NCBI RefSeq assembly: GCF_014356525.2
Contig: NC_052517.1
Location: 1,200,973-1,264,972, forward strand
Source of the DNA: Nilaparvata lugens
Taxonomy: Eukaryota; Arthropoda; Insecta; Hemiptera; Delphacidae
DNA length: 64,000 nt
Direction of reading: 5' to 3'
How positions within the stretch are numbered: the first letter of the stretch is position 1; the number at the start of each line of letters is the position of its first letter. Below the pieces are notes generated by a model. That model was given only the letters and a program-made list of their open reading frames with translations. It was not told the origin of the DNA and ran no database searches. Both the position numbers and the translations under genes were made by a program. Below are positions 1 to 58,734 of this stretch, one piece after another.

Positions 1-10
1 AATTTCTACT

Positions 11-571
11 ATGCAGACTGAAATTAATGTTCTTAGGACTGAAGTGGGTGATCTAAGAAAGGAACTTGATGTTTTGAAACGTAAACCCGCAAACAATGTA
101 ACTTCGAGTGATGACGCCCTGGACAATCTAGAGCAGTACCATAGGCGAAATAATGTGAGAGTGTTCGGTATAGCCGAGGATCCCAATGAGAACACTGACA
201 GTTTGGTTCTTGATGTATTTAAAAATAAAATGGGACTTCAGTTTGATCTCCAATTAATCGACAGATCGCATCGAGTAGGTCGTGTGAATCCCGATATAAA
301 TCGACCTCGCCCAATTATTGTGAAATTCGTAAGCTACAGAGCTCGTAGCCTTGTCTTTTCCAACAAGAGTAAGCTGAAAGGCTCAGGCGTTCTCATGCGT
401 GAGGACCTCACGAGGCGACGTGTTGCGCTCTATAGACAAACAGTGGACACATACGGCGTGAAAAACGTGTGGACCAGTGACGGCCGGGTGATGTACGTTG
501 GTGAGGATGGACGGCGATCTGTCGCCAATCTTAGCGACCTGTGTGCAGCTTCCGACCCAGCCTCCTTGTGA
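11..571 (+). CDS. LINE ORF1 protein, nucleic-acid-binding, possibly 5'-partial
   Basis: An open frame of 186 residues. Residues 1-40 form a heptad-like coiled coil (EINVLRTEVGDLRKELDVLK). Then comes the segment beginning LEQYHRRNNVRVFGI, which is typical of the RRM-like core of LINE ORF1 proteins, and later RPRPIIVKFVSY and a basic C-terminal region. ORF1 proteins of this type trimerise, bind element RNA and act as chaperones during target-primed reverse transcription (family knowledge). The window begins just before the ATG, so a longer N-terminus is possible. It lies about 770 bases upstream of ORF2 of the same element. There is no frameshift in this ORF, unlike ORF2. Confidence 0.75.
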   Translation: MQTEINVLRTEVGDLRKELDVLKRKPANNVTSSDDALDNLEQYHRRNNVRVFGIAEDPNENTDSLVLDVFKNKMGLQFDLQLIDRSHRVGRVNPDINRPRPIIVKFVSYRARSLVFSNKSKLKGSGVLMREDLTRRRVALYRQTVDTYGVKNVWTSDGRVMYVGEDGRRSVANLSDLCAASDPASL

Positions 572-1342
572 TGTGTACCACTGTCAACTGGATACTCTCA
601 TGATTTGATTGATATTATTTAAATTGGAACTGGCTTGTTATTTTATTCCTCGTTTGTTGCAACGGACTGATTCTTATTTTCATTTTTTATTATTTTGTTC
701 TTTTCGATTTTCTTTTCAGGTTAAAAAGACTGAATTGATTGAAACCGAGTGTTGAATCTTCTATGATTAGTTGTTTATACACTCATATTGTGATTTTATT
801 GTACCGTATAGTACTTAATTCAGTACTTCGTATAGTAGCCTACTTATTGCTTATTTATATCTCTATTTGTATATTTTCTCGCATCTCTGGTTATTGATCT
901 CTGCAGAGAATGTAATTTTATTTTATTTTAATTTTTGAAAAACCGATCTCAATGGATTCCTACGCTATCAAAACAAACTGTTTCTAAATGAATCTTTATA
1001 TTATTCTCATTTCTTTTTTGGAATTTACAATGGGTATTCTTCTATATTTATATTTATCCTGTTAAATTAATCCATTCTACTGTAGCTTTTATAGTTTATT
1101 CGAGAGATTAATAGATTGGTCTGAAATTCACGGATGGATAATTTTGAGTAATTCACTTACTGCAATGTATTTTATTCATTATATCATTATTAGTCATCAT
1201 TTAATCAAACTATTATTCATCTATCATCCAATTGATATTCTGCACACTTCAATAACATCATTTCATATATTCTCACCCAGAGTTAATTTACTCTTCATAA
1301 AAATGGGGCTTGATTTTTGTCTTGGAATTAATTATTAATCCT

Positions 1343-4209
1343 ATGAACGTATCCGATCTGAAGCACTTGCTGGATGGTCATCCTTCTTCTCTGAAGCTAT
1401 TCCACATAAATGCCGAATCTTTACCTGCTCACTTTGATGACTTCAAAGAGTTATTTAATAAAGTACTAAAACCAGATATTGTCGGCATAAGCGAATCATG
1501 GCTTAAACCATCGCTGCACTCTAATTCATTCGATATGCCCGACTTTTGCCTCCTACGAAATGACAGAATTGGTAAGGCGAGGGGTGGGGTGGCAGTTTAT
1601 GTTAGATCTTCCCTATCTCCACGGCTTGTTGTCTCTTCCCCCAGCCTTATTCCACCTCACCGGAATTTTTATTTGTTGAGGTTGGCTTAGGAGGAGTAAG
1701 AGTACTTATTGGAATTGTATACAGACCTCCAAAGGCGGGTCGTTTGAATATACTTGAGGATGCTCTGTTGGAAATAATGCATAATTATCAGCACATAATC
1801 ATACTTGGTGACTTTAATTCTGATTTATTAAAAGAAAATTCTGAAAAACGTCAGCTTGTAACAATGGCTGAATCATTAAATCTGCATATCCTCAATAAAA
1901 TCAACCAACTTATCACTTACCTAACTCACACACGTTGCTTGATTTGGCTATTGTAAGTGATCTTGATTATGTATCTATCTATGGCCAGGAACCGGCGCCT
2001 TGCTTTTCTATGCATGACATGATATTTGTTGTTTACAATCTGATCCATAACCAGCAGGCACCTATACCTTCTCTTACAGAAGCTTCAAGCATTTTGATTC
2101 GGAGAGATTTTTGTTTGATGCTTATAATATGCCATGGCACTCTATTGTTCAAGTTGATAATATTGACGATAAAATCATCACATTCAACAGTATGATTCAT
2201 GAGATTTTCGATAGACATGCTCCTCTGCGGACTTCTCAGTTCAAGCATAAGCCTGAGCCGTGGATTGATGCGGAAATATTGAATGCAAGACGAGAGCGTG
2301 ATAGGGCTCGCAGAACTTTTAGCAGGACAAGCTGCAATTCCGACTACAATGCATTCAAGACTTTGCGTAATCGAGTCAAGTCACTCTGTCGAAATGCAAA
2401 GCTTAGATTCTATCATCGGCAATTTAATCAGAGCAACTCTGCTTCCACTTTGTGGGAAAATGTGCGAAGGCTGGGCGCTCATCCCAGTAAGTCTAAGGCA
2501 AATATAAATGTTCCTCTCAATGATCTTAATAATTTTTTTACTGCACAATCTTCTCAATCTACATCTAACGAGTTCGATGATCCTGTCAGTCAGACTGTCC
2601 TTCAATTCAATCATGACCCACCAGAAAATCAGTTCTACTTCTCCTATGTTATCCCTTCGACTATTTCTCACATAATACTATCAAGCTGCAAAAATTCGAA
2701 AGGCATTGATGGCATTCCCATATTGTTTTATAAGAAACTTCTTCCCATTATTCTTCCCTCGTTGACTCATATTTTCAATTTTTCTCTACAGAACGGAGTT
2801 TTCCCTTGTTTATGGAAGTACTCTATTGTTCGACCTATCCCTAAAATCCGCAACCCTACTGAACCTGGGGACTGGAGAGCAATTCATATTTTGTGTTCGA
2901 TTTCAAAGGCTCTGGAGAGAATTGTGCACATGCAGGTGAATTCTCACTTGAATGAATTGGGTTTCTTTTCGAAGTACCAATCTGGTTTTCGCCCCAACTT
3001 CAGTACTAGCACTGCTCTTGTGCGCATCACTGATGACTTGCGGTTAGCTATGGACAAGCGACAGGTAACAGTCCTTGTGCAGTTTGATTTTCGAAAAGCA
3101 TTTGATAATGTGTCACATCTCTTACTTCTTCGGAAGTTGAAGCATCAATGCCACTTGTCTGCGTCAGTAGTTGCCTGGTTCTCATCATACCTTTCAGGTC
3201 GCTTTCAGGCTGTTAGTGATGACTCGGGCAATATGTCAGCTTGGTCTCCGGTTTCGCGGGGTGTACCGCAGGGATCCGTGCTTGGCCCATTACTTTTCTC
3301 AATATTCATAAATAATGCACCTTTGGTCTTTCAGGATTGTTCTTTCCACCTCTTTGCAGATGACCTAATCATCTATTCCCATACATCAGTAGAGAACATT
3401 GCCAACTGCATAGAGCATATGAATCAGAATGTGTCTTCCCTCCTTCAATGGGCTACAGCTCATGAGCTTGTCATTAATCCCGTGAAAACCAAGACTTCGA
3501 TTTTTGGCTTCTCCAGACTTCTCAACAGGATCGAGTTGGATAGGATTCCTGCAATTGTGGTTGGTGATGTGCAGGTGGCTTACTCTAAGTGCTTAAAAAT
3601 CCTGGGTATCTATCTTGATGAAACTCTTAGTTGGAGAGATCAGACTACTCATTTGTGCAACCGTGTATTCGCTGGAATGCATCAGTTTAAAAGGCTCAAA
3701 AACTTCCTGCCCAGGAGCATCAGAATTCTATTGGTGAGGTCATTGATCCAGCCCTTGCTGGATTATTGCTGTTTGGCTTACATCGATATCACAGCGGAAC
3801 AGAATACTAGGTTGCAGAGGTCACTAAATTATGCCGTCCGGTTCATCTTTGACGTGAGGCGTGATGACCACATCACTCCTTTCTTCGAGGAGCTAAGGTG
3901 GCTCAAGTTGGTGGAGCGGCGAAGTATTTTCTTCTCGTTCTAACCTACAGGCTCATAGTGAGAAGCGATGGACCGGACTATCTTCGGGACTCCTTCACGC
4001 TCCTTACTGACATCCAGCCTAATCGAGGTACTAGGTCTCATGAGCTCACCCTCCAAATACCTCTCCATCGAACGGCTATCTTCAATTCATCTTTTCTTGT
4101 GTCGGCCTGTCGTGCTTGGAATTCCTTACCATATAATTTGTTACAAACCAATTCATTGGAAAGCTTCAAGAGAAATTTGTTCATGTATCTACTCGAGGGT
4201 AGCGTCTGA
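1343..4209 (+). pseudogene. LINE ORF2: endonuclease and reverse transcriptase, frameshifted
   Basis: The protein begins at the ATG at 1343 (MNVSDLKHLL). An APE-type endonuclease follows, with motifs FHINAESL, DIVGISESWLK, RGGVAVYVR, then in other frames GIVYRPP, ILGDFN and LDLAIVSD. The reverse transcriptase (2111-3943) is open and shows [22 protein letters not shown] and the catalytic FADDL. The C-terminal tail (CRAWNSLPYNLL) lies in another frame at 3898-4209. Frame changes occur near 1670, 1925, 2085 and 3920, so the full protein cannot be made. The intact enzyme would nick target DNA and reverse-transcribe LINE RNA. Confidence 0.88.
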
Positions 4210-4324
4210 ATTATTATCCTGTTTGTTACTTTCTTTTTTATTCCATCCCCTTGCGTTCACTCATAATTGCGTTCAGTTCATAATTTGTTCATACATAAAT
4301 AAAGAAATCTAATCTCTCTCTTCC

Positions 4325-4825
4325 GTTGTGTTGATGGAAAGGATATTATTTTCTATACTTTTCAGAGAGTCGACAATTATTTGTTGAAACACCGCTGATT
4401 TATGTAGTTCCACCACAGTTCTTGACACTCGCTAAAGATGGTGTCTCTCTCTTTCTTTTGGTAGAGAGTTAGTGGGGAGGATATTTTGAATATTGTTTCC
4501 GAAGAATGGACATTGATTTGTCCAAAGCTCCGCCAATTTATGTAGATGCATAACAATATGATTATTATCTATAGTTATTATATTACAAATTGCTTTTTCA
4601 TATCATATACAGTTCAATAATTATTTTCTTAGTCTATATTATGTAAATTCATCTATAATTTTGCTGTATTGTAAGCTATTGTATATAAGTGTTTAAGCCA
4701 GTATATATTGTGTTGATGGGAAGGATATCATTTTCTATACTTTTCAGAGAGTCGACAATTATTTGTTGAAACACCGCCGATTTATGTAGTTCCACCACAG
4801 TTCTTGACACTCGCTAAAGATGGTG

Positions 4826-4869
<44 letters not shown>
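4325..4869. repeat. Two direct copies of a ~130-bp repeat with CT microsatellite
   Basis: A segment running from GTTGATGGAAAGGATAT through GAGAGTCGACAATTATTTG to AAAGATGGTGTCTCTCTC occurs at about 4327-4460 and again at 4713-4848. A CT microsatellite extends the second copy to 4869. They flank about 250 bases of AT-rich DNA. They sit directly after the LINE 3' end and may be target-site or tail-derived repeats. No coding capacity is seen. Confidence 0.7.
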
Positions 4870-5137
4870 CCATTGCAGTATGCACTTTACTAAGAAAATA
4901 ATGTCATCTCTAATGATAATAGTGCATGTAGGCTCTGCTTAGGGCATCTGGTTTTCGAATAATGTTTCAAATGAGAAACAAGATGGTGGCTTCAATTGAA
5001 GCCGATTTTTTTCCTGTGGTCTGTTTTTCTGAATGAATGACTATGAAAAGCAGTCAGCTGTTAGAATAATATTGTGCCGGATGTTTTGTTAGTGATGCAG
5101 TATCTGTGCTCATTGAAAACTGTATTAAAAGTCAACA
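4870..5137. other. Intronic or intergenic DNA, nothing recognised
   Basis: No open frame, tandem repeat or known element end could be supported here. Confidence 0.5.
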
Positions 5138-5522
5138 CTATAATGAAGTATACGTTATAATGGCAGTGGAGAATGATAGGAGGAAAACGTTGCCGATCCT
5201 CTTTCTTGTCAATGCCTTCTATAGACGGTAGCTGATACAGATTTATTGATATAATATGAACTGTTCATTCACGTTTAAAATAATCAATATTATATTTCTT
5301 AAAATATTTCAATATTAAGCAAAAAATTATATTTTTCAATAATTTCATAATTAAAATGAAATATTTTGTTGATTAATTATAAACTCTACATCGTTTAATG
5401 ATGATGTGGCAACAGAGCAAAGCGAGAAAGAGATAGCGCTATCCGCTTTGTTGAACGATAGACAAGGATAGCAATACCATTGCTAATAAAATACTGCCAT
5501 TATAACGTGGACCTCACTATAG
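5138..5522. mobile_element. MITE with ~30-bp terminal inverted repeats (family A)
   Basis: The left end reads CTATAATGAAGTATACGTTA and is an imperfect inverted copy of the right end, which includes TATAACGTGGACCTCACTAT. The inner parts of both ends contain CATTATAACGT or its complement. The same right end recurs near 26406-26437, 36931-36960, 46634-46664 and 52766-52796, which shows a dispersed family. There is no transposase, so it is non-autonomous. Confidence 0.7.
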
Positions 5523-5530
5523 TAGTTGTT

Positions 5531-5695
5531 TTTACTTTGCTTGCCCTATTACCATAGGTAAGGAAAGTATTGCTTTCCGAAAAAAATTAAGGTACCCTAA
5601 TTTCTAAATTTCTATATGTTTCAAGGTCCCCTGAGTCCAAAAAACTGGTTTTTGGGTATTGGTCGGTGTGTGTGTGTGGTGTGTGTGTGTGTGTG

Positions 5696-5736
<41 letters not shown>

Positions 5737-6405
5737 TGTGTATGAGTGTATGTGCGTCTGTGTACACGATATCTCATCTCCCAATTAACGAAATGACGTA
5801 AAATTTGGAACTTAAGGTCCTTTCACTATAAGGATCCGACACGAACAATTTCGATCAAATGCAATTCAAGATGGCGGCTAAAACTGCGAAAATGTTGTCA
5901 AAAACAGGGTTTTTTGTGATTTTCTCGGAAACGGCTCCAACGATTTTGATCAAATTCATACCTAAAATAGTCATCGATAAGCTCTATCAACTGCCACAAG
6001 TCCCATATCTGTAAAAATTTCAGGAGCTTCGCCCCATCAATGCAGATAGATTCCCAATTATCAGGCTTCTGATACAATTGAAACGAAAAAAATCAAGTGG
6101 GTAGATTGAGCTTGAAAATCTCTACAATTAATGTTTAGTAACATTTTCACCTACAATTGAAAATAAGCTTTAAATTTGAGAAAATTTGATTATTCAATTG
6201 CAAACTGTTGGCAACTGTTGATTCTATTAAATCATCCACTATGAAGAGATAGCAGACCTCATGTGTGTCTCCAGCGTTATTGCCCTGTCACCAGCTGGCT
6301 CAAATCTTTGAATAGTAGACTTGAGATGCGCGGGAACACTAGCGTCAGGTGATCAATTTTCATAACGGCAAGGAAAGTTGTGTGAGTGCGCCACACCAGA
6401 TTTTT
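5531..6405 (+). mobile_element. Dispersed repeat family B with internal (GT)n
   Basis: It begins CTTGCCCTATTACCATAGGT, has a (GT)n run at about 5667-5753, and ends AAGTTGTGTGAGTGCGCCAC followed by ACCAGATTTTT. Related copies lie at 8860-9162 (3' part), 9162-10236, 21633-22420 (reverse), 33168-34096 and 49379-50480 (reverse). The ends share inverted CTTTCCTTGCC-type words. No protein is encoded; the poly-His/Thr frames here are microsatellite artefacts. Confidence 0.75.
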
Positions 6406-7715
6406 GGTGAAGCTATGTGACGCTGGTAGTCTCTCATACTGTGCCCTTCTTACACTTTTACACTCCCAACAACACACTAATAATAGACAGTGTATAGGGT
6501 GTCTATGTTGCAAATGTGAGTGTTAACTGAAGCCGATAGTCCTAGTAGTTGTTTTTGGTGAAGCTATGTGACGCTGGTAGTCTCTCATACTGTGCCCTTC
6601 TTACACTCTTACACTCCCACAACACACTAATAATAGACAGTGTATAGGGTGTCTATGTTGCAAATGTGAGTGTTAACTGAAGCCGATAGTCCTAGTAGTT
6701 GTTTTTTGTGAAGCTATGTGACGCTGGTAGTCTCTCATACTGTGCCCTTCTTACACTCTTACACTCCCAACAACACACTAATAATAGACAGTGTTGCAGG
6801 GTGTCTATGTTGCAAATGTGAGTGTTAACTGAAGCCGATAGTCCTAGTAGTTGTTTTTGGTGAAGCTATGTGACGCTGGTAGTCTCTCATACTGTGCCCT
6901 TCTTACACTCTTACACTCCCAACAACACACTAATAATAGACAGTGTATAGGGTGTCTATGTTGCAAATGTGAGTGTTAACTGAAGCCGATAGTCCTAGTA
7001 GTTGTTTTTGGTAAAGCTATGTGACGCTGGTAGTCTCTCATACTGTGCCCTTCTTACACTCTTACACTCCCAACAACACACTAATAATAGACAGTGTTGC
7101 AGGGTGTCTATGTTGCAAATGTGAGTGTTAACTGAAGCCGATAGTCCTAGTAGTTGTTTTTGGTGAAGCTATGTGACGCTGGTAGTCTCTCATACTGTGC
7201 CCTTCTTACACTCTTACACTCCCAACAACACACTAATAATAGACAGTGTATAGGGTGTCTATGTTGCAAATGTGAGTGTTACTGAAGCTGATAGTCCTAG
7301 TAGTGTTTTGGTGAAGCTATGTGACGCTGGTAGTCTCTCATACTGTGCCCTTCTTACACTCTTACACTCCCAACAAACACTAATAATAGACAGTGTATAG
7401 GGTGTCTATGTTGCAAATGTGAGTGTTAACTGAAGCCGATAGTCCTAGTAGTTGTTTTTGGTGAAGCTATGTGACGCTGGTAGTCTCTCATACTGTGCCC
7501 TTCTTACACTCTCACACTCCCAACAACACACTAATAATAGACAGTGTATAGGGTGTCTATGTTGCAAATGTGAGTGTTAACTGAAGCCGATAGTCCTAGT
7601 AGTTGTTTTTGGTGAAGCTATGTGACGCTGGTAGTCTCTCATACTGTGCCCTTCTTACACTCTTACACTCACAACAACACAATAATAATAGACAGTAATC
7701 GGCTTCAAATTTGAA
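6406..7715. repeat. ~150-bp satellite, nine copies, inside MITE-like ends
   Basis: Units start with GTGAAGCTATGTGACGCTGG at about 6408, 6558, 6708, 6860, 7011, 7163, 7310, 7461 and 7611. Each unit includes TAATAATAGACAGTGT and TGAAGCCGATAGTCCTAG. After the last unit the sequence runs into GACAGTAATCGGCTTC and ATGGGATATCTTCTTATGC, the arm of a palindromic MITE family (compare 34637-34897). The same unit recurs twice at about 43770-44050. Confidence 0.85.
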
Positions 7716-7933
7716 ACAGAAACGACCTATGTCATGGGATATCTTCTTATGCTTATGTTATGAATGATACAAAACTTGCTAACTTTGAATGGATTATACC
7801 AACCATGGGATATCTACTTGTGCTATCTTCTCTCTATGATATAATCGATATAATAAATAAATTAATTAATATTTGTGTTTGTGTTTCCAAATTAATTAAT
7901 TAATAATTAATATCTGTGTCTGTGTTTCGACAG

Positions 7934-54559
<46,626 letters not shown>

Positions 54560-54618
54560 TCACTCATCACTGGTAAATTCAAATATTGCTCAAACTTACT
54601 CTCTAATTATTGATTATT

Positions 54619-55726
54619 GACCGGGCGAAGTGAGGTTTAAGATTCAAGTCGACGGTTTGGCATTTCTCTTATGGCCGGTTTCCGAGCTCGGGATTTAGCT
54701 AAAGTGCGAGATAAATTACTTTTAACATGAAGAGGAGAAACCCATTTCTCCCTCCACAGTTTGTAGACACAGACGGACATCCTGCGCACAATTGGATGCG
54801 CCGTGTCATTTTGCTTCATGTTCTTGTGATGAAAACATCTGTGACATACACAAACCAATATACCTGCTGACCAGTACACTACTTGGATCATTGCCAGTAA
54901 TAGATGGAGGGGAGTGTTGCCGCGTCGCGTTACAAAGCTCTCTCACTCAGACACAAAAGAAGGAGAATGCTGCTAGGTAGTGGGAGTGATTAGAGGAGGA
55001 TAGAGCATCGGACCTCTCCGTCTTCGAGAAAGAGCCGTGTTAAGAGTAATTTATCTCGCACTTTAAGTCCTAGACTTTAAACAGCTGAAGTCAGAAAATT
55101 GGCTTTCCAAAACGGGGCGTAGTCGCAGCTTTTATAACAGTAGTCGTAGTTTTTATTTTCTCATTTCTATAATTGGAAACGAAATTAGACATTCCTAAAT
55201 AATTCAAAATATCTGAAACTTTTCACTATTTTCTCTTTATTTTATTTTGTGTGTTCAATTTTCTAGTTTTTCGAAATTTAATTCAAACGTGACTATGACA
55301 ATGACTGCGACTACGCTCCGTTTTGGAAAGCCAATTTTCTGACTCCAGCTGTTTAAAGTCTAGGACTTGGCTAAATCCCGAGCTCGGAAACCGGCCCTAA
55401 ATGTTTGAATGTTTATATGTTGCGCATTTACAGCGAAACGCTTCAATAGATTTCCATGAAATTTGACAGGTATGTTCCTTTTTAAATTGCGCGTCGACGT
55501 ATATACAAGGTCTTTGGAAATTTTGCATTTCAAGGATAATATAAAAGGTGAAGGAGCCTCCTTCATACGCCAATATTAGAGTAAAAATCAGACTATAGAA
55601 TTATTCATCATAAATTAGCTGACAAGTGATTACACAGATGTGTGTAGAAGCCAGTCTATTGCTGTATTTCAATAAGGTCTATAGTTTCAATCAGGTACTT
55701 GTGGATGAGAATACTGCGTGAGGTCC
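54619..55726 (+). mobile_element. Family C repeat split by a nested foldback MITE
   Basis: 54619-54670 and 55397-55726 are the two halves of one family C copy. The insert (54671-55396) has inverted ends GGCCGGTTTCCGAGCTCGGG and CCCGAGCTCGGAAACCGGCC and internal pairs such as GCGAGATAAATTAC/GTAATTTATCTCGC. The target contains TA. Confidence 0.82.
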
Positions 55727-56240
55727 GTATGTTCCTTTTTAAATTGCGCGTCGACTTATATACAAGGTTTTTGAAATTTTTGCATATCAAGGATAATATA
55801 AAAGGAAAAGGAGCCTCCTTCATACGCCAATATTAGAGTGAAAATCAGACTATAGAGTTATTCATCATAAATCAGCTGTCGAGTAGATTATAAATTGCAT
55901 GCAATTCAATATCTCAATGTAACATAGTGAAAAAACAGCTGTTGTGTGGACTATTAATTGCATGCAGTGAGGCATGCAATTGATAACTTGAAGTAGTATA
56001 GTATTTTCTCCCGACTTTTCTCTGCTTTCAACTCGGTAAGCTTTTGATGATAGTAGCATAGTTGTTTACATCAAATTATTAGCATTGTCGATACAACAAC
56101 CCAAACAGCCATTAGTCGTTTATACACCGAAATCTCGCCGACACGACAGGACAGGACAGAATTTGCTCTGATGGACAGTATTAGAGGAGACTGTGGTTTA
56201 TAACTGCGCGAGGTCTACTGTTCACAGAACTACTAGTTAT
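55727..56240 (+). mobile_element. Second, partial family C copy and unassigned DNA
   Basis: GTATGTTCCTTTTTAAATTG to GAATTATTCATCATAAATCAGCT-like sequence repeats family C (55727-55880). 55881-56160 has TGCATGCAATT inverted pairs. 56205-56237 is again a family C 3' end. Confidence 0.55.
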
Positions 56241-56296
56241 TATTTCACTATATTGTTCCTTCTTATTATTTAGCCAGTTACACACACATTTAGAAA

Positions 56297-56455
56297 GACC
56301 AGTTTCGGTTGTTACACCATTGTCAATCTCTGATAAACTAAAACTACATACAAGAGCAGCAGAATTTACACTATTAATATATTTTTATTTGCTGCTCTCG
56401 TTTATCAGAGATTGACAATGGTGTAACAACCGAAACCGGTCTTTCTAAATTTCAA
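56297..56455. mobile_element. Foldback element with ~55-bp arms
   Basis: TTTAGAAAGACCAGTTTCGG ... TCTCTGATAAAC is inverted as GTTTATCAGAGATTGACAAT ... CCGGTCTTTCTAAA, around an AT-rich loop. Confidence 0.82.
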
Positions 56456-56589
56456 CAAAATCAGTGGTTTTTGACAATTTCTTAGTCTTTTCATTTAATA
56501 TGAATAATTACCACTATATCAACTTCTCAACTACACAAAAAGCTTATTATCTAACTTGGCGTTGTAATGCATTCTTTGATGTAGGTACT

Positions 56590-57110
56590 TTATTATTGAT
56601 TGATTGATACAATAAGTACATCATCAAAATGATAGGGAGAGAAAAAATAAGGTAACCTTGTGCTATTCCTCTCCCAAATTTAGATAAGGTTACACATAGT
56701 CCCAAATAGGTTGAGTCTCGTAGTTCTTCAATTCACAAAATTGTCAGATCTCGAGTATTTTCACAAAGTATCAACACAATATGATACAGTATCATCTCCA
56801 CTTGATACACAACACCATAATTTGATTGATAAAAACTCCCAAACTTTGAATGAAGCGACCCAGGAGATATGCCATGGTTTGTGGACTTCATTCAAAGTTT
56901 TAGAGTTTTGTATCAAATCATGGCGTTGTGTATAAAATTGAGATGATACTGTATCATATTGTGTTGATAATGTAAGATGTATGGTGATATCAAATCTTAG
57001 AGAAAAGATAAAATGGAAAGATATGCCAAGTTTTGTAGAATTCATTCAAAGTTTGGAAGTTTTGTATCATATTATGGTGTTGTGTATCAAGTCTTGTAGT
57101 TGTTCACTTC
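56590..57110. mobile_element. Family E repeat followed by family G repeats
   Basis: 56590-56760 has GATAGGGAGAGAAAAAATAA and CTATTCCTCTCCCAAATTTA. 56765-57090 has two inverted blocks of GATACAGTATCATCTCCACT and TTGTATCATATTATGG type words. Confidence 0.6.
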
Positions 57111-57359
57111 ACATCATTTTCAGTACTTAATTATTTTCACAATGTAGATTTAATTATTTGCTAAGCATCTATTTATTTGGAATAGAATTTGAACGTAATT
57201 TATTTATTTTTACAAGAAAGTGTAGATCAGGACAGGACCAGGACACCTTGTTCTATTTCTCCAAATACTACTGCAATAAAACTTATTTTCTATCATTACT
57301 TACAAAAATTGTATGTAGTCAGACCGGGCCCCCCTCCTCTCTGCCACACAACCCTAAAT

Positions 57360-58650
57360 TATGTAGATTTTGATTTAGATTGTAGATTAGAAGATTAGAT
57401 ATGCAGTAGAAATAATATAATTATAGAAAATAGAAAATTGTGAACGAATTGTAGGAATTGTTCGACATTTTAACCCGTAAAACTGTTCTTTCAATTTATA
57501 TTAATCAATAATTAATTTTGTTCTCTATTACAGATTATCTTAGATGGGACCAAGCGCACAATACTGTGCCTCTATACTAAATTACTTGTTTCAAATATCT
57601 CAACTGTTATATGATTACAATTATATTCATCTGTTAGCTTTATTATTTTATACATTATATATTTTTATAAATATGTACAGTGTGACAAAAGAGATCTTTA
57701 TGTAAGTGTATTATATTATTTGTACTTAAATTAAGTTTCCATATTATAGGTTATGGAATGAGTCTACATGGGCACTGTGGCCTGTGCGTAGACTCGAGTT
57801 GAAATTTCAAGTAGGTATAGTGAATCCTTATGAAGGGGGAGAAGAAAGAGAGGCAAAATTAATTCATTCATGAGGTAATTTCATTCAAATGAATGTCATA
57901 GTTTTGTATCGCAGAAAGTCATTCTGTATTGTAAAGTCCGTCTGTATCGTATATAGCCAGTCTGTATCGTATAGAGTCAGTCAGTATTGGTATAGAGTCA
58001 GTAAAAGTCATGTTAATTATGAAGTCAGGTGAGTCCGCCGCCCGCCAAGACCAGAGCCACAGTCTCCTCCTCACTTATTTCAAACAACCAATATTTCAAT
58101 CTTTTTTGAAAATTGGAAGACTTACTGCTGAAAATGTAGGTTTTGATTTAGATTGTAGATTAGAAGATTAGATATACAGTAGATTATAATATAATTATAG
58201 AAAATAGAAAATTGTGAACGAATTGTAGGAATTGTTCGACATTTTAACCCGTAAAACTGTTCTTTCAATTTATTGATTTTAATTTATTGATTGTGACTTA
58301 TATTATTTAATAGTTCCATTTATTTTTTATGTGTCTACTTTTGTTACCATTTGACGATGTAATGCATTTGATGTTCTCTTTTGATGCTACAATAAAACAT
58401 TTATTTATTTTATTTATTTATATTAATCAATAATTAATTTTGTTTTCTATTACAGATTATCTTAGATGGGACCAAGCGTACAATACTGTGTGCCTCTATA
58501 ATAAATTACTTGTTTCAAATATCTCAACTGTTATATGATTACAATTATATTCATCTGTTAGCTTTATTATTTTATACATTATATATTTTTATAAATATGT
58601 ACAGTGTGACAAAAGAGATCTTTATGTAAGTGTATTATATTTATTTGTAG
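57360..58650 (+). repeat. Tandem duplication with candidate 3' UTR exon
   Basis: 57360-57735 is copied at 58134-58650. Both have CTATTACAG followed by ATTATCTTAGATGGGACCAA (57538 and 58456), a good acceptor-like site. The FMNL last coding exon is followed by a donor-like CACTGgtaaat at 54571, so these could be alternative 3' UTR exons; this is weak. Copy 2 has a private ~150-bp insert (58274-58423) with an AATAAA-TTTATTTA tail. Confidence 0.45.
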
Positions 58651-58734
58651 ATAAATTTGTATTTTTGTAGCGCACTCATTGTATACCATGAAGAAAATTG
58701 TTATATGTATTCTGTCTTATAAGCAAGATTTGCA

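Larger units (their letters stand above)
1..4315 (+). mobile_element. Decayed non-LTR retrotransposon (LINE, Jockey/CR1-like)
   Basis: The region holds the two ORFs of a LINE in order: a coiled-coil ORF1 (11-571), a spacer with no gene (572-1342), then an endonuclease plus reverse transcriptase ORF2 (1343-4209). The 3' end is AT-rich, has an AATAAA-type signal near 4298, and stops at about 4315. The 5' end is cut by the window edge. ORF2 changes frame at least four times, so this copy is not autonomous. Placement in the Jockey/CR1 group rests on protein style and is inference. Confidence 0.88.
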
